Shown: piece after piece, positions 39,247-44,700 of the stretch | Layout of the letters: every line of letters starts with the position of its first letter | How positions within the stretch are numbered: the stretch's first letter is position 1 | DNA from: Gemmatimonadota bacterium | Lineage (GTDB): Bacteria > Gemmatimonadota > Gemmatimonadetes > Gemmatimonadales > GWC2-71-9 | Length of the DNA: 44,700 nucleotides | Reading direction: 5' to 3' | Assembly (NCBI GenBank): GCA_003220855.1 | Contig: QHTP01000038.1 | Coordinates: 1 to 44,700 of the forward strand | Program-made: the position numbers and the translations under genes | The notes under the pieces: model-generated | Seen by the model: the letters and a program-made list of their open reading frames with translations, nothing else | The model's database searches: none | What the model was told of the DNA's origin: nothing

Positions 39247-41268
39247 CTACCTCTTCCGCAAGATGGCCCTCGCCGGCGCCGCTTCGTGCCCTCGCACCTT
39301 GAGCGGGAGCACGATCAAATCGTAGTCACCGGCTTGCACCGGGCGCAGGTCCAGCCCCTCCACGATGGGAATCCCGCGCCCCAGCAGAATCTGGTGCGTC
39401 CTCGGCGCTGGAGCGCCGAATTGCTCCGCCGAGATGTAATCGACGCCGACCAGCACGACGCCGGCATCCGCCAGGAGCTGCGCCGCGTCGGGCGCGACGT
39501 AGGCGAAGTCCCGATGGAACGTCACCGAATCCATCCAGCCGCGCAGTGTGCTCCGCGTCCGGAACAGCACGCGCTTCGCGCCCCTCCAGGCGTGGCGGTT
39601 CAGCTCGCCAGAATCGATCGCCCGGACGCTGTCGGGGATATCGATGACCCGCGCGGTACCGATCAGCGGGTCCAGCGGCACCTGATCGATCGGTGCGCCA
39701 TTGGCGACGAAATGCATCGGGGCGTCAATGTGCGTCCCGCTGTGCGCGCCGAGGGAGTAGCCCGACAGCGTCAGGACATCGCCCTTTCGCATATCCTTGA
39801 GAAAATCGAACTTCATGGGCGCGTCGCCCGCGTAGACGGGAGTCGTCGCCGGGTCGAGCATCGCCGTCACATCGATCCACCCTCGAGCGCCCACGTCTCC
39901 CGTCCCCTGTTCGCGGGGAGCACACCCCACGACGAGGCTGAGCAACAGCGTGAAACCCAACCCCGCGACACCGATGATCGACTCGGCGACGGTCCACGTC
40001 TTCAGCGTCTGCTGGACGGTCATGTTGAAGAACTCCTTGATGAGCCAAAACCCCGAGTCATTCACGTGTGACAGCACCAGCGAGCCCGCGCCCGTCGCGA
40101 GCACCAACAGTTCGGTGTGCGAGCCCGGCGTCGTCAGCGCGATGGGAGCGACGATGCCGGCGCTCGTGGTCATCGCCACGGTCGCCGAGCCGGTGGCCAC
40201 ACGGATCAGTGCCGCCACGGTCCACGCGAGCAAGAGCGGCGAGGCGTGCGATCCCACTGCCACGCCGGCGATCGCTTTCCCCACGCCGCTCTCCAGGAGC
40301 ACCCTGTTGAAGCCGCCGCCGGCGCCGATTACCAGAAGAATGGCGGCGGTCGGCGCGAGGCAGTCGTTGGCGAACTTGAGGATCTGATCCCGCGTGAAGT
40401 GTTGCTGGTGTCCCAGCGACCAGAGGGAGAAGAGCAGCGCCACGAGCAGCGCGACGATCGGGCTACCGACGAAATCCACGCCCGAGCGGAGGGTGCTCGC
40501 CGCGTCGAGCGCGACGTCGGCCGCGCTCGCGCACACCATCAGAATCACGGGAAGCAGCACGGTGAAGAGCGAGATGCCGAAGCCAGGCATGGCGCGGGGA
40601 ACACCCCCCACGAACTGCGCGGCCAGCGGGTTCTCCTCGGGCAGCGCAATGCGGGGCGCAATCCAGGTGGCGAAGATCGGGCCGGCCAGCGCCGCCGTCG
40701 GCAGCCCGACCAGAAGGGCATAGGCGACCGTGCGCCCCACATCGGCCTGATAGGCGACGACCGCGAGCATCGCCGCCGGATGCGGCGGCACCATCCCGTG
40801 CACCACCGACAGCCCCGCCACCAGCGGGATGCCGATCTTGACGAGTGACATGCCGGTGCGCCGCGCAATCGTGAACACGAGTGGAATCAGCAGCACGAAG
40901 CCGACCTGAAAAAAGACCGGGATGCCCACGATGAACGCGACGACCATGACCGCCCAATGCACGCGTCGCTCGCCGAACAGCGTGATGAGGGTGGTCGCGA
41001 TGCGCGTCGCGCCGCCGGACTCCGCCATCATTTTGCCCAGCATGGTGCCGAGCGCCACCACGATCGCGATGAATCCCAAGACGCCGCCGACCCCGTCTTC
41101 GAATGCCTTCACGACACCGCTTAACGGCATTCCCGCCGCCGTCCCCAGGCCGAGGGAGACCGCGATCAACGCGATGAAGGGGTGCAGCTTGAAGCGCGCG
41201 ATCAACACGATCAGCGCCACTACCGCACCGAGCGCGTAGAGCAGCAGCAGCCGTGCGTTCGGGCTCAT
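39247..41268 (-). CDS. GntP-family permease fused to a cyclase-family (KynB-like) metal hydrolase
   Basis: One uninterrupted 673-residue frame with two parts. Residues 1-447 are a complete GntP (gluconate:H+ symporter) permease: FKLHPFIALIAVSLGLG, GFIAIVVALGTMLGKMMAESGGA, VPPHPAAMLAV, IGAGGGFNRVLLESGVG, and VLSHVNDSGFWLIKEFFNMTVQQTLKTWTV. The last helix runs straight into LLLSLVVGCAPREQG (Cys449), which looks like a lipoprotein lipobox. Residues about 463-673 are a cyclase-family domain (PF04199-like, kynurenine formamidase relatives) with the metal motif HSGTHIDAPMHF (509-520). The fusion suggests uptake and hydrolysis of the same sugar acid, lactone or amide. An internal TTG at 39960 could also start a separate lipoprotein. 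It has normal high GC, unlike its downstream neighbours. Confidence 0.88.
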   Translation of the reverse strand: MSPNARLLLLYALGAVVALIVLIARFKLHPFIALIAVSLGLGTAAGMPLSGVVKAFEDGVGGVLGFIAIVVALGTMLGKMMAESGGATRIATTLITLFGERRVHWAVMVVAFIVGIPVFFQVGFVLLIPLVFTIARRTGMSLVKIGIPLVAGLSVVHGMVPPHPAAMLAVVAYQADVGRTVAYALLVGLPTAALAGPIFATWIAPRIALPEENPLAAQFVGGVPRAMPGFGISLFTVLLPVILMVCASAADVALDAASTLRSGVDFVGSPIVALLVALLFSLWSLGHQQHFTRDQILKFANDCLAPTAAILLVIGAGGGFNRVLLESGVGKAIAGVAVGSHASPLLLAWTVAALIRVATGSATVAMTTSAGIVAPIALTTPGSHTELLVLATGAGSLVLSHVNDSGFWLIKEFFNMTVQQTLKTWTVAESIIGVAGLGFTLLLSLVVGCAPREQGTGDVGARGWIDVTAMLDPATTPVYAGDAPMKFDFLKDMRKGDVLTLSGYSLGAHSGTHIDAPMHFVANGAPIDQVPLDPLIGTARVIDIPDSVRAIDSGELNRHAWRGAKRVLFRTRSTLRGWMDSVTFHRDFAYVAPDAAQLLADAGVVLVGVDYISAEQFGAPAPRTHQILLGRGIPIVEGLDLRPVQAGDYDLIVLPLKVRGHEAAPARAILRKR

Positions 41269-41352
41269 ATCGCCGCCCCAAGATGCTCACACTTTGAAGA
41301 AGAATCGAGGCACGACCGAACGCCGGCCTGGACATCGTGGCCCGTGGGGGTC

Positions 41353-41358
41353 TACTCT
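41353..41358 (+). promoter_or_regulatory. TANNNT -10-like element (TACTCT)
   Basis: TACTCT ends 5 bases before the ATG at 41364, in the 95-base gap to the divergent GntP-cyclase gene. It supports the ATG at 41364 over the in-frame start 27 bases upstream. Confidence 0.45.
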
Positions 41359-41363
41359 CTCGC

Positions 41364-43862
41364 ATGCGCAACCGACTCCTTCCTGCACTGCCTGCCCTCT
41401 TGCTGGCCCTCACGTCCAGCACCGGCGCCGCCCAGACCACCCTGCAGCTCCGGTGGGAACTCCTGGGGGACAGCATCGCCAACGACCGGGGCGCCTCGCG
41501 CGCGGCCTTCACGCTCACGAACCGCGGCGCGAAGCCACTCCCGTCGGGCGGTTGGGCGCTCTACTTCAGCGCGCTCCACTCGCCGCAGCCCGGAAGCGTG
41601 GGCGGCGGGTTCTCGAGCGAGGACCGGGCGGGCGACCTGCACCGCCTCGTGCCGGCAGCAGGCTTCGCTGGACTCGCCCCGGGTGCCAGCATTCGGATCC
41701 CGTACCTGACCGACCTCCTCCTCAACCGCAGCTTCGTTCCGAAGGGTCCTTACATCGTTTTCGACGACGCGAAGGACGTGGGCGTGAGCGTGAACGATTA
41801 TGTCGCCCTCCCCTTCGAACGGCCCCCGCAGGGCGCTGGGCGCGATCCCCGCGTGGTGGCACCCGAGAACCAGTTCGCGCTCGACTCCGTGATCCGCGCG
41901 CTCCCCGCGAGCGAGCTGCCACCCGTGTTCCCGACGCCGGTGGAGGTGACCCCGGGAACGGGAGCGCTGCGCCTCACGGCCATGCCGCCGGTCGAAGCGC
42001 CCGAGCCTCTCAGGAACGAGGCGACGTTCGCCGCGGAGTACCTGCGCCCCTACTTCGGCACCACCCGGAAGGCCGGTGTCCCGCCGCTGCGACTCGAGGT
42101 AGGTCCCGTGGCAGGTCAGGCGTCCCCCGAGGCGTACACGCTCGTCGTGGATTCCGTCCGGGGCGCACGGATCGTAGGCGCCTCGCCCGCCGGCGTCTTC
42201 TACGGCCTCCAGTCGCTGCGCAGCCTGCTGCCCCCCGGGCCCACTCCGCGCGCCGGTGTCGTCCTGCCGGCGATCAGCGTGGTGGACGCTCCTCGCTTCG
42301 CCTACCGCGGGTTCATGCTCGACGTCGCCCGCAATTTCCACCCGAAGCCCGTCGTGCTGCGGACGCTCGATCTGCTCGCGCGCTACAAGGTCAATGTCTT
42401 TCACATCCATCTCACCGATGATGAGGGCTGGCGGGTCGAGATCCCGAGCCTCCCCGCGCTCACCGCGGTGGGCGCGCGCCGCGGTCACCCGCCCGACTCG
42501 GACCGGCACCTTCCGCCCGCGTTCGGCTCTGGCCCCGACGTCGATCGGCCATTCGGCAGCGGCTTCTATTCCCGCGCCGACTACGTCGAAATCCTGCGCT
42601 ACGCGGCGGCGCGGCATATCGAAGTCATTCCCGAGCTCGAGATGCCGGGCCACGCGCGCGCCGCGATCACGGCCATGCGGGGGAACCCGCAGTACGTGCT
42701 CAGCGATCCTGACGACCGCTCGGCGTACAGCACACCCCAGGGCTACCACGACAACGTGATGAACCCGGCGCTCGAGTCGACCTACCGGTTCATCGAGCGC
42801 GTGGTCGGCGATCTGGTGGCGATGCACCGTGAGGCGGGCGTGCCGCTGCGCCACATTCACATGGGCGGCGACGAAGTCCCGGCCGGTGTCTGGGAAGGGT
42901 CGCCGGCCGTGCAGGCGTACTTGCGGGCGCACGATCTCCCGAGTGTCGATGAGCTGTGGTTCGTCTTCTACGGGCGGGTCGAGCAGATCCTCAAGGCGCA
43001 GGCCCTGCTCCCGTCGGGCTGGGAAGAAATCGCGGTGCGTAAGACGAGCCGCGACGGGCAACGGACGAACATCCCCAATCCCGACTTCGCCACGCGCGGC
43101 TGGCGCGCCTACGTCTGGAACAACGTCCTCGGCTGGGGCAACGAAGACCTCGCCTACCGCCTCGCGAACGGGGGTTACGACGTGGTCTTGAGTCCCGTGA
43201 GCAATCTTTACTTCGATCTCGCGTGGAATCAGAATCCGGAAGAGACGGGGCTCGACTGGGGAGGCTACGTCGACCTGCGCAAGCCCTTCCAGTTCATCCC
43301 GCTCGACTACTACCGCAACGCCCCGGTCGATCCCTCCGTGTTCGTCGGCAAGGACCGGCTCACCGACTACGGCCGGGCCCACGTCCTGGGGATTCAGGCC
43401 AATCTGTGGTCGGAGACGCTCGGTGCCGAGGGGCGGGTCGAGTACATGCTGCTGCCGCGCCTGTTCGCCCTCGCCGAGCGGGCGTGGGCGCCCGACCCGG
43501 ACTGGGCCAGGGAGCGCGACCCCGCAAAGTCCCAGTCTCTGTACCGCGAGGCCTGGTCCCGTTTCGTCAACGTGGTCGGCCAGCGCGAGCTGCCCCGGCT
43601 CGATCGCGAGCTCCCGGGCGTCGGGTACCGGATCCCTACCCCGGGCCTGAAGGTCGACGGCGGGATGGTGCGCTGCAGCGTGGAGCTGCCCGGCTTCACG
43701 CTGCGTTACACGACCGACGGCAGCGAGCCGACCGTGCGCAGCTCCGAGGTGCGCGGCCCGATCCCCTTGCGTGGGGCCGTCCGCGTCGCCGCGTTCAACA
43801 CCACGGGCCGCAAGGGCCACACGGCCCGCCTCTCGGCTCCCCACGACAGCCAGGACAAATAG
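41364..43862 (+). CDS. beta-N-acetylhexosaminidase (GH20)
   Basis: An 832-residue exported enzyme that removes terminal GlcNAc or GalNAc from chitobiose, peptidoglycan fragments or glycans. Signal peptide about 1-24 (LLPALPALLLALTSSTGAA). An N-terminal CHB_HEX-type beta domain is seen as LQLRWELLGDSIANDRGASRAAFTLTN. The GH20b domain follows (about 190-305), then the catalytic barrel with FAYRGFMLDVARNFHPK, NVFHIHLTDDEGWRVEI, EVIPELEMPGHARAAI and the catalytic pair Asp503-Glu504 in HMGGDEVP. A C-terminal beta domain of the chitobiase type (LPGFTLRYTTDGSEPT) closes it. The next gene begins immediately after its stop. Confidence 0.93.
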   Translation: MRNRLLPALPALLLALTSSTGAAQTTLQLRWELLGDSIANDRGASRAAFTLTNRGAKPLPSGGWALYFSALHSPQPGSVGGGFSSEDRAGDLHRLVPAAGFAGLAPGASIRIPYLTDLLLNRSFVPKGPYIVFDDAKDVGVSVNDYVALPFERPPQGAGRDPRVVAPENQFALDSVIRALPASELPPVFPTPVEVTPGTGALRLTAMPPVEAPEPLRNEATFAAEYLRPYFGTTRKAGVPPLRLEVGPVAGQASPEAYTLVVDSVRGARIVGASPAGVFYGLQSLRSLLPPGPTPRAGVVLPAISVVDAPRFAYRGFMLDVARNFHPKPVVLRTLDLLARYKVNVFHIHLTDDEGWRVEIPSLPALTAVGARRGHPPDSDRHLPPAFGSGPDVDRPFGSGFYSRADYVEILRYAAARHIEVIPELEMPGHARAAITAMRGNPQYVLSDPDDRSAYSTPQGYHDNVMNPALESTYRFIERVVGDLVAMHREAGVPLRHIHMGGDEVPAGVWEGSPAVQAYLRAHDLPSVDELWFVFYGRVEQILKAQALLPSGWEEIAVRKTSRDGQRTNIPNPDFATRGWRAYVWNNVLGWGNEDLAYRLANGGYDVVLSPVSNLYFDLAWNQNPEETGLDWGGYVDLRKPFQFIPLDYYRNAPVDPSVFVGKDRLTDYGRAHVLGIQANLWSETLGAEGRVEYMLLPRLFALAERAWAPDPDWARERDPAKSQSLYREAWSRFVNVVGQRELPRLDRELPGVGYRIPTPGLKVDGGMVRCSVELPGFTLRYTTDGSEPTVRSSEVRGPIPLRGAVRVAAFNTTGRKGHTARLSAPHDSQDK

Positions 43863-44384
43863 ATGGGCAACATGGCTTCGGTCATGAGCGCTTCCGTCAA
43901 GGTAGCCATCGTATGCCTGGGCATCGCATGCCTTGCCTGTCCGCAGTCGCCTCGGCCGTCCGCCGGCCAGGCGACGACTGGCATCGACTCGTTGAACGCC
44001 GCGTTAGTCCACGCGTACCGCAGTCACGACCCTCTGGCGTATGCCGCGCTGTACACCGACACGGCGGTGTTCGAGTGGCCGGCGTTCAACACGGTTCGGG
44101 GTCCGACTGAGCTGGCGGCGATGGCGCGCAGCAACTGGGCCTCGTTGCACGACATGGACCTGCGTCTGATCGTCTCGACTCGCCGCGTCGCGCCCGACCA
44201 TGCGCCCGACCATGCGACGGAGTTTGGCGCCTTCCAGCAGTCCTGGCGCGACTCGAGCGGCGTCCGCATGACGGAGTACGGCAGGTACGTCGCCTTCCTG
44301 CTTCGGCAGCAGGACGGCAGCTGGCGGATGGACCGCTTCTTCGGCTTCGAGGACTCGACGCGGCGGGCGCCCACCCGGCGTTGA
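43863..44384 (+). CDS. SnoaL/NTF2-like lipoprotein
   Basis: A 173-residue protein with a lipoprotein-type signal (KVAIVCLGIACLAC, Cys about 26). The mature part has the NTF2-like pattern of a ketosteroid-isomerase fold: DSLNAALVHAYRSHDPLAYAALYTDTAVFEWPAFNTVRGPTELAAM, then strands ending YVAFLLRQQDGSWRMDRFFG. Such domains bind small ligands or act as isomerases or hydrolases, and the activity cannot be read here. The ATG at 43863 directly abuts the hexosaminidase stop, so the two are co-transcribed. A 12-base duplication (44191-44214) repeats APDH in the middle. Confidence 0.82.
   Translation: MGNMASVMSASVKVAIVCLGIACLACPQSPRPSAGQATTGIDSLNAALVHAYRSHDPLAYAALYTDTAVFEWPAFNTVRGPTELAAMARSNWASLHDMDLRLIVSTRRVAPDHAPDHATEFGAFQQSWRDSSGVRMTEYGRYVAFLLRQQDGSWRMDRFFGFEDSTRRAPTRR
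44191..44214 (+). repeat. 12-bp in-frame tandem duplication
   Basis: CGCCCGACCATG occurs twice in a row (44191-44202, 44203-44214) and encodes a repeated APDH in the NTF2-like protein. Four residues are added without a frameshift. Confidence 0.7.
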
Positions 44385-44400
44385 GCGCGGCGGCGGGCCT

Positions 44401-44700
44401 CTACGACGGCGGCCCGGTTTCGCTCGGACTCCCCCCCGTGAGCGAAGTCACCAGCTTCATGGAGTAGAACAAGGCGCGGCCGCCGAGACTCTCGAGCTCG
44501 TGACGCTCCTCCTTCGAAATGAGATTCATCGCGCATCCCACCTCGAGGTAAAACGAGATCTCGGAGAGCGCGGCGAGCGTCCGATCGACGCATGACGCGA
44601 ACATCCGGCGATTTTGGAAACCCGATCCGCGCGCGACGCGGCTCGAGGCGCATAGGGCGGCGGTCCACAGTTGCGCGGCGAGCGTCGCGTCCCGCTCTTC
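44401..44700 (-). CDS. four-helix-bundle protein (23S rRNA intervening-sequence type), partial at right edge
   Basis: The minus-strand frame is open from the window edge (EERDATLAAQLWTAALCASSRVARG...) to the stop at 44401, so the N-terminus is missing and at least 99 residues are present. The pattern of four amphipathic helices with RRMFASCVDRTLAALSEISFYLEVG and LISKEERHELESLGGRALFYSMKLVTSL matches the family first found as intervening sequences in 23S rRNA and now known as stand-alone genes of unknown role. A shorter frame from an internal Met at 44604 is possible but would cut the second helix. Confidence 0.75.
   Translation of the reverse strand, partial: EERDATLAAQLWTAALCASSRVARGSGFQNRRMFASCVDRTLAALSEISFYLEVGCAMNLISKEERHELESLGGRALFYSMKLVTSLTGGSPSETGPPS

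Noticed and set aside
41352..43844. 830-residue minus-strand frame antisense to the GH20 gene
   Set aside because: The plus strand encodes a complete GH20 enzyme with catalytic motifs; the antisense product has no recognisable domain and typical shadow composition.
1..44700. CRISPR array, tRNA, rRNA, insertion sequence or prophage
   Set aside because: No regularly spaced 25-40 base repeats with unique spacers, no cloverleaf that I could find, and no transposase, integrase or phage structural gene. The tandem repeats seen have units of 7, 9 and 12 bases without spacers.

Overview
The window is about 44.7 kb of high-GC bacterial chromosome. It is densely coded: no gap between genes exceeds about 210 bases. 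I see no rRNA, tRNA, CRISPR array, insertion sequence, phage gene or origin. The gene content points to a diderm: a TolC/MacB efflux system, a DUF5916 outer-membrane protein, several lipoproteins and a Tat-exported glycosidase. My best guess is Gemmatimonadota or a nearby soil lineage. That is inferred from gene content and style; no marker gene settles it.

Layout. At 1-12 kb there is a partial unknown gene on the left edge, a GAF free-methionine-sulfoxide-reductase-like gene, and an ABC importer made of an ATPase and a fused double permease. These are followed by an alpha/beta hydrolase, endonuclease III, an M20 amidohydrolase that has lost its N-terminus, and a thioredoxin-like DUF255 protein, aldo/keto reductase, cyclophilin and DUF2911 series. 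At 12-15.3 kb a leftward operon carries a DUF2277 protein, a broken serine hydrolase, a GH29 fucosidase and a membrane-anchored resolvase-like nuclease. At 15.5-17.4 kb there is a small PspB-like membrane/coiled-coil protein and a scrambled GT39-type glycosyltransferase pseudogene.

From 17.4 to 28.4 kb eleven rightward genes are almost all joined by start/stop overlaps: asnB, an HD protein, a phospholipase D/cardiolipin synthase-like protein, an ECF sigma factor, a probable anti-sigma factor, a CpxP/Spy-like periplasmic protein, TolC, a LolD/MacB-type ATPase, two tandem MacA-like adaptors and a MacB-like permease. This reads as an envelope-stress module that includes its own regulators and a tripartite pump.

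From 28.5 to 36.2 kb come a DUF5916 outer-membrane protein, a methyl-accepting chemotaxis protein, and a leftward operon of a lipoprotein, an MtaD-like deaminase and a cytochrome c/beta-barrel protein. These are followed by an AP2-like small protein, a glyoxalase remnant and a second PspB-like protein. From 36.2 to 41.3 kb a leftward set encodes a GntP permease fused to a cyclase-family hydrolase, then a prolyl oligopeptidase and a ThuA-domain protein; the last two have visibly lower GC than the rest. The right end has a GH20 hexosaminidase, a SnoaL/NTF2-like lipoprotein and a partial four-helix-bundle gene.

Three signals run across the window. Many first genes of transcription units have a TANNNT hexamer 5-9 bases before the start codon, which implies leaderless mRNAs; in two cases the hexamer contains the stop codon of the gene before. 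Three arrays of 7-base units with a GGAA core occur, one replacing the 5' end of a gene and one inside a coding sequence. Three genes are rearranged or truncated (serine hydrolase, GT39, M20). The GntP-cyclase fusion and the heptamer arrays are the best candidates for something not yet described.
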